From contig OZ006987.1 of assembly GCA_963931055.1 (NCBI GenBank), forward strand, positions 1,984,001 to 2,048,000: a stretch of DNA of 64,000 nt, read 5' to 3'. Position 1 is the stretch's first letter. Every line of letters begins with the position of its first letter. Source of the DNA: Coprenecus sp949297365. GTDB lineage: Bacteria; Bacteroidota; Bacteroidia; Bacteroidales; UBA932. Shown piece after piece: positions 1 to 7,964 of the stretch. A program made the position numbers and the translations under genes. The notes beneath the pieces were generated by a model. It saw nothing but the letters and a program-made list of their open reading frames with translations, was not told the origin of the DNA and did no database searches.

Positions 1-504
1 CGCCTTCATCTTGGCCGCAAGTATGGACAGGATACCCGTCCCGCAGCCCATGTCCAGCACCTGCTTGTCCCTGATGTCCTTCTCGGACTGCATCATGCTT
101 CGGATTATCAGAGATGTGGTCTGGTGATGCCCGGTGCCGAAAGCCATCTTGGGGTCGATGGTTATGGTGTATCTGGTCCTGGGCAGGCCTTTGTGAAAAG
201 AGGCTTTTATGGTGCAGCGTCCGTCTATGACCACGGGCTCGAAGGAGGATTCCCAGAGGGCGTTCCAGTTCTGCTCGGGTATCAGATTCAGGGTATAGCG
301 TACCTTGAAGTCCGTCTCGGGAATCAGGCTCAGCACGGTCTTCAGATGCGGCTCGCTGAACTGCTCCTTGGGGATGTAGGCCTTCAGGTACGGCTCCTCG
401 GTGAGGTAGCTCTCGAATCCGAGGTCGCTGATCTCGGCAGTGACTATGTCCGCATACCCGTCCTTGAACGGGTCGATCTCCAGAGATACTTCGATGTATT
501 CCAT
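1..504 (-). CDS. prmA: Ribosomal protein L11 methyltransferase, 3' end beyond the window
   Basis: Reads leftward from an ATG at 504 and runs off the left edge after 168 codons, so the C-terminal part is missing. PrmA trimethylates ribosomal protein L11 using S-adenosylmethionine. The translation starts MEYIEVSLEIDPF, carries the family motif AFGTGHHQTT, then the SAM-binding loop DMGCGTGILSILAAKMKA at the window edge. The start lies one base from the tpiA stop codon, so the two genes are one transcription unit, with translation probably coupled. The family call is firm from the GTGHHQTT plus methyltransferase motif I pair; catalytic residues further on cannot be seen. Confidence 0.93.
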   Translation of the reverse strand, partial: MEYIEVSLEIDPFKDGYADIVTAEISDLGFESYLTEEPYLKAYIPKEQFSEPHLKTVLSLIPETDFKVRYTLNLIPEQNWNALWESSFEPVVIDGRCTIKASFHKGLPRTRYTITIDPKMAFGTGHHQTTSLIIRSMMQSEKDIRDKQVLDMGCGTGILSILAAKMKA

Positions 505-505
505 C

Positions 506-1258
506 CTAGAAACTCCTGGCTATGGCGATGAAATCCTCCGCTTTCAGGGCTGCGCCTCCGATCAGGCCTCCGTCGATGTCATTCTGAGCGAAGAGCTCGC
601 GGGCGTTGGCGGGCTTGCAGCTGCCTCCGTAGAGTATCGGGATATTCTCTGCCAGAACTCCGAATTTCTCCGCAAGAGTCTTGCGGATGAAGGCGTGTAT
701 CTCCTGCGCCTGCTCAGCCGTGGCCGTCTTGCCGGTGCCGATGGCCCATACGGGTTCATAAGCCACTACAACGCAGGCTATCTGTTCGGGAGTCAGACCG
801 GACAGTACTTCTTTTATCTGCGAGCCAACCACGTCAAAATGCCTTCCAGCCTCTCTTTCCTCCAGTTTCTCGCCTACGCAGTATATGGGTCTGAGTCCGT
901 TGGCCAGTGCCATGGCCATCTTGCCGTTCAGCGTGGCGGAGGTCTCGTGATAGTATTCTCTTCTTTCTGAGTGTCCTAAGATTACGTATGTGCATCCGGT
1001 TGCTGCGAGCATGGCCGCTGACACCTCACCGGTGTACGCGCCTTTGTCCTTGTCGGCGCAGTTCTGGGCAGACAGGGCCACTGCCGTACCCTTGATGACT
1101 TCTTCCACGCGGTCGAGATGCGTGAAAGGAGGGGCAAGTATGAGTTGTACGTCCGATGGAACTTCTGCGATTGCGTTGACAATATCCTGTGCCAGTGCGG
1201 CTCCTTCTGCGGGCAGGGTGTTCATCTTCCAGTTGCCCGCTACGATTTTCATTCTCAT
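506..1258 (-). CDS. tpiA: Triose-phosphate isomerase
   Basis: A cytoplasmic glycolytic enzyme that interconverts dihydroxyacetone phosphate and glyceraldehyde 3-phosphate. The 250-residue length is normal. All catalytic residues are visible: Asn9/Lys11 in AGNWKMN, the electrophilic His96 in ILGHSERR and the base Glu168 in AYEPVWAIGTG, followed by the phosphate-binding GGS and GGLIGGAAL loops. The start is MRM; the ATG two codons later (MKIVAGNWK) is an equally possible start. It is first in a leftward unit with prmA and diverges from tig. Confidence 0.97.
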   Translation of the reverse strand: MRMKIVAGNWKMNTLPAEGAALAQDIVNAIAEVPSDVQLILAPPFTHLDRVEEVIKGTAVALSAQNCADKDKGAYTGEVSAAMLAATGCTYVILGHSERREYYHETSATLNGKMAMALANGLRPIYCVGEKLEEREAGRHFDVVGSQIKEVLSGLTPEQIACVVVAYEPVWAIGTGKTATAEQAQEIHAFIRKTLAEKFGVLAENIPILYGGSCKPANARELFAQNDIDGGLIGGAALKAEDFIAIARSF

Positions 1259-1285
1259 AATGACTGCTGATTAGTTTGTGTTAGG

Positions 1286-1293
1286 CAAAGATA
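1286..1293 (-). promoter_or_regulatory. Candidate -7 box for tpiA-prmA
   Basis: On the minus strand this reads TATCTTTG, matching the Bacteroidota -7 consensus TAnnTTTG, 28 bases before the tpiA start. No TTTG is found at the usual 19-21 base distance, so the -33 half is weak. Confidence 0.5.
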
Positions 1294-1322
1294 TGCAAAC
1301 GAAATCAAATACGGCTCAATCT

Positions 1323-1353
1323 TTTGTAAAATAAAGGATTTTATTTACTTTTG
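1323..1353 (+). promoter_or_regulatory. Bacteroidota-type promoter for tig-clpP-clpX
   Basis: TTTG at 1323-1326, 19 bases, then TACTTTTG at 1346-1353, an exact match to TTTG-N19-21-TAnnTTTG. Transcription would start near 1360, leaving about a 30-base leader before tig. Confidence 0.75.
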
Positions 1354-1390
1354 CGCACTTGTATCAAAAAGACAATAATATATAAACGAT

Positions 1391-2713
1391 ATGGAAGTAA
1401 AAGAATTAGTAAATGACGGACTGACGATTAGACTGTCATTCCATTTTGTAAAAGACGATTATGCGGACAGCAGGAAGAAAGTGCTCAACCGTTTCCGTCG
1501 CAGTGCCGACATCAGGGGCTTCAGAAAGGGGATGGCTCCGATGGGGCTCATAGAGAAACTTTATGGTGGCCAGGCTCTTGTAGAGTCAATCAATGAACTG
1601 ATATCCAATAGTCTGAACAATTATATCGAGGAGCATAAGCTGACAGTGATCGGTGAGCCCCTTCCCGTTGAGGACGCTGAGACCAAGAATGACTTCGACG
1701 GTGGAGAGGAGTTCGATTTTACTTTCGACATAGCATTGGCTCCCAAGTTTGACCTGACTGTCTCGGCGGACGACCACATACCTTATTATAATATACCCGT
1801 CAACGACAAGGAGAAAGAGGAATACAAGAAGCAGCTTTACAAGCAGTATTCCCGCCTGGAGAACTGCGACGAGGTCAAGGACGGTGATTTCGTAGTAGCC
1901 GACATGGTGCAGGGAGACAGAAAGGTGGACGCCTCCTATATCGCCATGAACGTGCTCCACGAGGAGGCCAAGGCCCTCTTCCTGGGCAAGAAGGCCGGCG
2001 ATGAGCTGGATGTGGATGTCGTGAAGACCTTCCCCAATGAGGCTGACCGCGCAGCCATGCTCCGCGTCAAGAAAGAGGAACTGGAAGGTATGGAGCCTGT
2101 ATGGCACTTGACCGTCAAGGAGATCAAGAACTATGTGGATGCAGTGCCCGGCAAGGAGCTTTACGACGCCCTCTTCGGACCGGACAAGGTTCACGATGAG
2201 GCTGAGTTCGACAAGGCTGTCACAGAGCGTATGACAGAGGAGTTCAGGCAGGAGAGTGACTACCGCTTTATGCTGGATGCCCGTGAGTATCTGATGAACA
2301 AGGCTGACATCAAGGTGTCTGAGGACTTCCTGAAGAGGTGGCTGTATCAGGTCAATGAGGGCAAGTTCTCCAAGGAGGACATCGACAAGGACTTCCCCAT
2401 GTTTATCAAGGATTTCAAATGGCAGACCGTCGAGGGCCGCATCATGAGCGACAACAAGCTGGAGGTGACCAAGGACGATGTCAACGCCGAGGCTTTGAAA
2501 CTGGCCCGTTACCAGTTCGCAATGTACGGCTTGAACAACGTACCCGAGGAGCATCTCAAGGGCTATGCCGCGAACATCCTGGCAGATGACAAGCAGGGAC
2601 GCCGTGTCGTGGAGAAGGCTCAGGAGAATGTAGTTCTGAACTTTGTACGCAAGACAGTTACTTTGGACAACAAGGAGATCAGTTCCGCAGACCTCCGCAA
2701 GATGAACCAGTAG
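1391..2713 (+). CDS. tig: Trigger factor, ribosome-associated chaperone
   Basis: Binds the ribosome near the exit tunnel and shields nascent chains. The 440-residue protein has the N-terminal ribosome-binding domain with the signature GFRKGMAP at residues 43-50 (family GFRxGxxP). The middle region (about 150-250), where the FKBP-type prolyl isomerase domain sits in Escherichia coli, is divergent and lacks obvious FKBP motifs, as is common in this phylum; isomerase activity is therefore doubtful. The helical C-terminal part (about 260-440) fits the family. First gene of a tig-clpP-clpX operon, four bases from clpP. Confidence 0.92.
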   Translation: MEVKELVNDGLTIRLSFHFVKDDYADSRKKVLNRFRRSADIRGFRKGMAPMGLIEKLYGGQALVESINELISNSLNNYIEEHKLTVIGEPLPVEDAETKNDFDGGEEFDFTFDIALAPKFDLTVSADDHIPYYNIPVNDKEKEEYKKQLYKQYSRLENCDEVKDGDFVVADMVQGDRKVDASYIAMNVLHEEAKALFLGKKAGDELDVDVVKTFPNEADRAAMLRVKKEELEGMEPVWHLTVKEIKNYVDAVPGKELYDALFGPDKVHDEAEFDKAVTERMTEEFRQESDYRFMLDAREYLMNKADIKVSEDFLKRWLYQVNEGKFSKEDIDKDFPMFIKDFKWQTVEGRIMSDNKLEVTKDDVNAEALKLARYQFAMYGLNNVPEEHLKGYAANILADDKQGRRVVEKAQENVVLNFVRKTVTLDNKEISSADLRKMNQ

Positions 2714-2717
2714 TTCT

Positions 2718-3380
2718 ATGGCTTCTGAGTTCGAAAAATACGCAGTGAAGCACCTTGGAATGAGCTCGGCCCGTCTGGACTCATATTCCAGGGTGTATTC
2801 CGGTTATATCAATCCCACTATCATAGAGGAGCGTCAGCTCAATGTCGCCCAGATGGACGTCTTCTCACGCCTGATGATGGACAGGATTATATTCCTGGGT
2901 GTGGCCATTGACAATGACGTGGCCAATATCATACAGGCGCAGCTCCTGTTTCTGGAGTCAACGGACTCCTCGTCCGATATTCAGATATATGTTAATTCTC
3001 CCGGGGGAATGGTCTATGCCGGTCTGGGCATCTATGATACCATGCAACTCGTAGGTCCGGATGTGGCTACGATATGCACGGGCATGGCAGCCTCAATGGC
3101 AGCTGTGCTGCTGGCCGCAGGAGCGAAGGGCAAGCGCTCGGTGTTGCCTCATTCCAGAGTGCTGATCCATCAGCCGATGGGAGGTGCTGAGGGACAGGCT
3201 TCCGACATAGAGATAGCCGCAGCCGAGATACGCAAGCTCAAGGGAGAACTGTATGACATCCTTTCCAAGCATACAGGGCAGGCGGTGGAGAAGATTACCA
3301 AGGATGCTGACCGGGATTATTGGATGACTTCCCGGGAGGCTCTGGAATATGGAATGGTGGACAATATACTCTCACGATGA
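2718..3380 (+). CDS. clpP: ATP-dependent Clp protease proteolytic subunit
   Basis: The serine peptidase ring subunit that degrades substrates unfolded by ClpX. The triad is complete: Ser126 in GMAASMA, His151 in LIHQPMGG and Asp200 in KDADRD, spaced exactly as in the family. At 220 residues it has a short N-terminal extension (about 30 residues) before the conserved core. The stop codon overlaps the clpX start (ATGA), the classic sign of translational coupling. Confidence 0.97.
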   Translation: MASEFEKYAVKHLGMSSARLDSYSRVYSGYINPTIIEERQLNVAQMDVFSRLMMDRIIFLGVAIDNDVANIIQAQLLFLESTDSSSDIQIYVNSPGGMVYAGLGIYDTMQLVGPDVATICTGMAASMAAVLLAAGAKGKRSVLPHSRVLIHQPMGGAEGQASDIEIAAAEIRKLKGELYDILSKHTGQAVEKITKDADRDYWMTSREALEYGMVDNILSR

Positions 3381-4699
3381 GCGATAAGAAGAAAGTGGAT
3401 AAATGCGCCTTTTGCGGCCGTACCTCCGATCAGGTGGAGATGCTGCTGCAGGGCGGTGGGAGTTCTATCTGCGTGGACTGCGCACTCAGGGTATCGGAGT
3501 ACGTACATTCGATATTCGGAGATGAGTTGTTCGATGAGTATCGCGGAGCTGAATCCGGGAAGTCGGCCTCATGTGAGACCCTTAATGTAACGCCAAAGCA
3601 GATAACGGCATTTCTGGACCAGTATGTGATAGGACAGGACGATGCCAAGAAGTCCCTGGCGGTGGCCGTGTACAATCACTACAAGCGTATAGGCGAGGCT
3701 TTCAGCCGCAGGAAGGCTGAGGCCGGAAAGAAGAAATCCGGGGCCCAGAAAGTGCTGGATGCCGAGAAGTCGGCTCTGGAGGCCCTGGAGATAGAAAAGT
3801 CCAATATCTTGTTGGTTGGTCCTACCGGCACGGGCAAGACTCTTCTGGCCAGGACCATAGCGCGGATGCTCAATGTGCCGTTCGCCATAGTGGACGCAAC
3901 GGTGCTTACTGAAGCCGGCTATGTGGGTGAGGATGTGGAGAGCATCCTGTCCCGTCTTCTTCAGGCAGCCGATTACGATGTGGACAGGGCCGAGAGAGGC
4001 ATTGTATTCATAGACGAGATAGACAAGATAGCCCGCAAGAGTGACAATCCGTCGATAACCCGGGACGTGTCGGGAGAAGGTGTCCAGCAGGCCATGCTCA
4101 AGCTGCTGGAGGGCAGTATCGTAAACGTGCCGCCAGCCGGAGGGCGCAAGCACCCGGAGCAGAAGATGATACCGGTAAACACCACCAATATCCTCTTCAT
4201 CTGCGGAGGGGCATTCGAGGGCATTGAGAAACGGATAGCGCAGAGGCTAAACACCCGTGTGGTCGGTTATGGCGCCCAGGAGAAGAAGAGTCACATAGAC
4301 ATGGACAATCTGCTGCGTTACATCGCGCCTCAGGACCTGCGCTCATACGGTCTGATACCTGAGATAGTGGGCCGTCTGCCTATAGTAACATACCTTAATC
4401 CACTGGACAGGGACGCTTTGCGACGAATCCTTACCGAACCCAAGAACGCTCTGGTCAGGCAGTATGTGCATCTGTTCGAGCTGGACGGAGTCAAGTTGAC
4501 GATAGAGGACTCTGTGCTGGATCTGATAGTGGACACCGCCCTGAAATACAAGCTCGGGGCCCGCGGTCTGCGCTCAATCTGTGAGGCGGTGATGATGGAT
4601 TCCATGTATGATCTGCCGGGCAGCGGACGCAAGACCTTCAAAGTTACTCTTGAATATGCCAAAGAGAGGATTGACCGTTTTGCCGGTACGCTCTCTTAG
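3377..4699 (+). CDS. clpX: ClpX ATP-dependent unfoldase
   Basis: A AAA+ unfoldase that recognises tagged proteins and feeds them to ClpP. The start is the ATG overlapping the clpP stop; an upstream in-frame ATG at 3320 lies inside clpP and is rejected because the protein then gains 19 non-family residues. The 440-residue product has the zinc-binding domain (Cys10, Cys13, Cys32, Cys35), Walker A GPTGTGKT at 149-156, pore loop GYVG at 182-185, Walker B VFIDEID at 211-217 and the RKH motif at 258-260. The ClpP-docking loop reads VGYG (297-300) instead of IGFG. A charged, Lys/Ala/Glu-rich insertion of about 25 residues lies at 111-140, ahead of the Walker A motif. Confidence 0.96.
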   Translation: MSDKKKVDKCAFCGRTSDQVEMLLQGGGSSICVDCALRVSEYVHSIFGDELFDEYRGAESGKSASCETLNVTPKQITAFLDQYVIGQDDAKKSLAVAVYNHYKRIGEAFSRRKAEAGKKKSGAQKVLDAEKSALEALEIEKSNILLVGPTGTGKTLLARTIARMLNVPFAIVDATVLTEAGYVGEDVESILSRLLQAADYDVDRAERGIVFIDEIDKIARKSDNPSITRDVSGEGVQQAMLKLLEGSIVNVPPAGGRKHPEQKMIPVNTTNILFICGGAFEGIEKRIAQRLNTRVVGYGAQEKKSHIDMDNLLRYIAPQDLRSYGLIPEIVGRLPIVTYLNPLDRDALRRILTEPKNALVRQYVHLFELDGVKLTIEDSVLDLIVDTALKYKLGARGLRSICEAVMMDSMYDLPGSGRKTFKVTLEYAKERIDRFAGTLS

Positions 4700-6428
4700 G
4701 AATCAGCAGTGTCTCCGGTCATTGACCGTGACGGTATTGTTGTGCCTTTCCGTGATTTATGCCCATGCTCAGATTTCTTCGGACACTCTGGTAACAGACG
4801 GGTATATCCACAGTATGCAGTCCGGAGATTATACCGGGGCTTTGAAAAGCGCGGTGGCTTTACGCAGTACGGCGCAGATGCGTCAGGACTTGTCGTTGAA
4901 AATGCTGACTGACAGTTACATCGGCCAGTCTTATCTGGCCATGGACGAGTATGATTCGGCCTATGTCTATCTGTCCGAGAGCCTGAGTCTGTGGAGCGGT
5001 CAGGACAGTCTTGTCAGGGAGGAGAGTGACTGTCAGGCGGTGTATGCTGCCTTGAACGGTCTTGGGATATATTCCATTGTCAGGGACATGAACTATGAGA
5101 AGGCTGTGGAGTATTTTCTTCAGGGGCTGAAACTGGCGGAGGAGCGTTCATCATATTATCACTATGCTGTGCTTGGATCCAATCTGGTCTATACCTTCAA
5201 TCTGAGACAGGACACATCAGGACTGGCGTATGCCCGTGAGATTTACCGGTATGGACGCCTGGCAGGTAATGATTATCTGGTATTCACCGGTTCAAGTACC
5301 TCGGCTATGATGTTCTATCTCAAAGGAGACCTGGACAGTGCCCGCAGGTATGCCCGTGAGGCGGTAAGGCTTGCCGACAGATATTCGGACAAGGCTCAGG
5401 TCTATGCTTTGTATGGTGATATTCTTCACGATGAGGGTAACGACATCGAGGCCGAGAAGTATTATGTGGATGCGCTTGCGTCTGCGGGGACTGCTTCAAC
5501 TACAGCGGCTGTGTCGATATATCTTTCCTACGGCAATTTCCTGCTGGACTGCGGCCGTTATGATGAGGCCGTGGCTGTTCTGGATCGGGGTGTCAGGATG
5601 TCGGACTCCACGGACAACCATATTTTCCTGCATCGTCTGTACCTGTCCGAGTCCGAGGCTTACAGCAGGCAAGGCGAATACAGGAAGGCCTGGGAGCTGT
5701 TCAAACTCTACCATTACAATTCCCGGGAAGTGCAGGACCTGCAGCGGGAGAGGACTCTGAATGAGCTTACCAGAAAATACGAGAAGGAAAAGCATGAGCG
5801 CCAGAGGCAACAGAGCGACCTTACTATTATCAGGAAGAACCGCACCCTGCTGGTATCAGGTTTTGTCATTCTGCTTATGCTGGCCGTTCTCGGAATGGTC
5901 TGGATGATGTACCGCCACAAGAACCGTCTGTATGCCAGGATAGCCCGGCAGTACAAGGAGGCGATAGACAAGGAGAAGGCACAGAATAGACGGATTGAGG
6001 AACTCGAGGAGAAACTCAAAGTACTGTCGCATGAGCCGTCACGGCCCTTGACCGACAAGAGCGGGGAGCTTTTCGACAGGCTCGGGAAACTCATGCGGAA
6101 AGACAAAGTATACAAGGAAAAGAATCTTACCAGGGACAAGGTGGCGGCTCTTCTGGGTACCAACCGTACTTACCTGTCCCAGATAATAAACGAGAAGACA
6201 GGAATGTCTTTCATATATTATATCAACTCGTTCAGAATAGAGGAGGCATTGGAGACTCTTTCGGACCCGGATGAGGACATCCCTCTGAAAGCTCTGAGCC
6301 AGGATTTGGGATTCAGTTCTCTTACAACATTCTACACTTTCTTTCAGAAAAAAGTGGGCATGACGCCGGCCAAGTACAGGGAGGAAGTGAGGCGCCTTTC
6401 AAATTCGACAAATTGTCGAACTCGTTAA
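4656..6428 (+). CDS. Membrane-anchored TPR regulator with C-terminal AraC-type DNA-binding domain
   Basis: A one-piece sensor/regulator type common in Bacteroidota. The 590-residue product has a signal-like segment ending in IYAHAQ, TPR-like helical repeats through the periplasmic half (about 40-370), one transmembrane helix at about 396-420 (LVSGFVILLMLAVLGMVW), a coiled-coil linker, then an AraC-family helix-turn-helix domain (about 485-585) with LGTNRTYLSQIIN and LGFSSLTTFYTFFQKKVGMTPAKYR. The start is uncertain: the ATG at 4656 lies 44 bases inside clpX, and an ATG at 4608 is also open; no ATG follows the clpX stop in this frame before the signal segment. It probably senses an envelope signal and controls nearby surface genes, perhaps the two lipoproteins just downstream; the target is inference. 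Confidence 0.85.
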   Translation: MPKRGLTVLPVRSLRNQQCLRSLTVTVLLCLSVIYAHAQISSDTLVTDGYIHSMQSGDYTGALKSAVALRSTAQMRQDLSLKMLTDSYIGQSYLAMDEYDSAYVYLSESLSLWSGQDSLVREESDCQAVYAALNGLGIYSIVRDMNYEKAVEYFLQGLKLAEERSSYYHYAVLGSNLVYTFNLRQDTSGLAYAREIYRYGRLAGNDYLVFTGSSTSAMMFYLKGDLDSARRYAREAVRLADRYSDKAQVYALYGDILHDEGNDIEAEKYYVDALASAGTASTTAAVSIYLSYGNFLLDCGRYDEAVAVLDRGVRMSDSTDNHIFLHRLYLSESEAYSRQGEYRKAWELFKLYHYNSREVQDLQRERTLNELTRKYEKEKHERQRQQSDLTIIRKNRTLLVSGFVILLMLAVLGMVWMMYRHKNRLYARIARQYKEAIDKEKAQNRRIEELEEKLKVLSHEPSRPLTDKSGELFDRLGKLMRKDKVYKEKNLTRDKVAALLGTNRTYLSQIINEKTGMSFIYYINSFRIEEALETLSDPDEDIPLKALSQDLGFSSLTTFYTFFQKKVGMTPAKYREEVRRLSNSTNCRTR

Positions 6429-6468
6429 AAATACATCAGCTGTCCGCGTTTAATGAGAGTTAGTTTCT

Positions 6469-6476
6469 TATATTTG
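6469..6476 (+). promoter_or_regulatory. Candidate -7 box for the lipoprotein pair
   Basis: TATATTTG matches TAnnTTTG, 22 bases before the lipoprotein start at 6499. The upstream -33 element is poor (only TTTA, at short spacing), which would fit a promoter that needs an activator. Confidence 0.5.
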
Positions 6477-6498
6477 TAAGAACTAATACGCTTATATC

Positions 6499-7938
6499 AT
6501 GAAAAAGCTATTTGACCTTTGTCTTTTCTCCTTGGCGCTGTCTGCATCTGTTTTCGTATCATGCACTCCAGAGGACGGCGGTGGCGGCAATATTGAGACT
6601 GTTCCGCTTCCGTCTCCTTCCGTGACAGTGCAGGAGCAGGACGAGACTTCGTTTACTCTTGTGTGGAGTCCTGTCACGGGTGCCGCCCACTATAGTTACA
6701 GGTGCGACTGGACTGAAGGCAGTTCGGTTACGCAGGATACAGTGCTGTCATTTATGGATCTTGTTCCGGATTCGACATATGTGGTATGGCTTTCTGCAGT
6801 GCCGTCATCTGACGCCGATATGTTCAGGACATCGCCCGAGACGGAGATCAGTGTGACTTTGAGCGGTCCCGAGAGTCCTCAGGACAGGATATTCACTATA
6901 GAGATTTCGGACAATCCGGATATGATGATGGTGGAATATACGATTGTGCCGGATGATGACCAGATGCTTTTTTACCGTGATTGCTTCTATGATGCCCAAT
7001 GGGAGGATATGGGCGGCAATCCGGAGGATGTATGGACCAGTGCCCTTCAGGGATATATTGACATTTTCGGAGACTCGTGGATGTATATGGTCGCCGAGAA
7101 CGGAACGGTACACTCTTATTTTGATTATTATTATGATCAGCACACATATATCCTGGTTGCGGGTATTGACTCTCTCGCCAACCGTATAACGCCTGTTGTG
7201 GATACAGTGTTCTATTCCGGCCCGGTTCCTCCTTCAGACATTACGTTCGACATCGCCGTGTCTGATGTGGGAGTATCGAGCGCTGTTGTCAGCGTAGAGC
7301 CTTCCAATGACGATCCATGGTCGATGCTTATGATAGAGGGCGACATGGAGGACTATTCGGAGCAGGACATGAAGGACCTGCTGAAATACACCTATGGCGA
7401 ATACATCAATGACGGGCACGTCTATAGCGGCTATCTGGAGATGAGGTATCAGGAGGGTACTCTGGACCCCGACACCGAGTATACGGTGATGGTGTTCGGA
7501 TGGAACACCGCTCTCAGTACGGACATCGATACGGTAAGGATTAGGACTGACAAGGCATCAAGCAGTGCGGACCTTACGTTCGACTGGCTTATAGAGGTGC
7601 AGGGACCTACAGCGATACATGCCGTGGTAACACCTTCGGACATGGAGGCGCAGTACATCGTAATACCCATGCCTGACTACGACTACGAGGAGTTCGGCAC
7701 CGATATCAACGCCTATCTGGATTATGTGACAATGGGTATGACACCTTATGAGTATGCGGATATGTTTGCCGCTACCGGAGTTACGGACAAGGTGTTCGAT
7801 GAATGGAACGACGGTATATACCCTGAGAGCTCGTACATGTTCATGGCTGTGGGCGTGGATATGGACAACAGTTCTCAGACAGTCGGGTTCTATAGCCCGC
7901 AGACATACGGTGAGATGGTGACCACTCCGTCTGAATGA
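6499..7938 (+). CDS. Surface lipoprotein: Fn3-like domain plus three acidic repeats
   Basis: I recognise the architecture, not a named family. The 479-residue protein starts with a lipoprotein signal (lipobox VSC, Cys22) followed by an acidic and Gly-rich stretch of the kind that directs Bacteroidota lipoproteins to the cell surface. Residues about 38-115 look like a fibronectin type III domain (SFTLVWSPVTGAAHYSY, then PDSTYVVWLSAV). Three repeats of about 110 residues follow, each beginning near TF/D-I and ending in a Y-x-V-x-V-x-G element such as EYTVMVFGWN. Composition is strongly acidic and Tyr/Asp-rich. The next gene is a paralogue 27 bases on. Likely a surface adhesin or binding protein; no ligand can be inferred. 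Confidence 0.75.
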   Translation: MKKLFDLCLFSLALSASVFVSCTPEDGGGGNIETVPLPSPSVTVQEQDETSFTLVWSPVTGAAHYSYRCDWTEGSSVTQDTVLSFMDLVPDSTYVVWLSAVPSSDADMFRTSPETEISVTLSGPESPQDRIFTIEISDNPDMMMVEYTIVPDDDQMLFYRDCFYDAQWEDMGGNPEDVWTSALQGYIDIFGDSWMYMVAENGTVHSYFDYYYDQHTYILVAGIDSLANRITPVVDTVFYSGPVPPSDITFDIAVSDVGVSSAVVSVEPSNDDPWSMLMIEGDMEDYSEQDMKDLLKYTYGEYINDGHVYSGYLEMRYQEGTLDPDTEYTVMVFGWNTALSTDIDTVRIRTDKASSSADLTFDWLIEVQGPTAIHAVVTPSDMEAQYIVIPMPDYDYEEFGTDINAYLDYVTMGMTPYEYADMFAATGVTDKVFDEWNDGIYPESSYMFMAVGVDMDNSSQTVGFYSPQTYGEMVTTPSE

Positions 7939-7964
7939 ATACTAAAACTTTAACATAAATCACT

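Noticed and set aside
3320..3376. Longer ClpX start
   Set aside because: Lies in clpP and adds 19 residues unlike the family; the ATGA overlap is the proper start.
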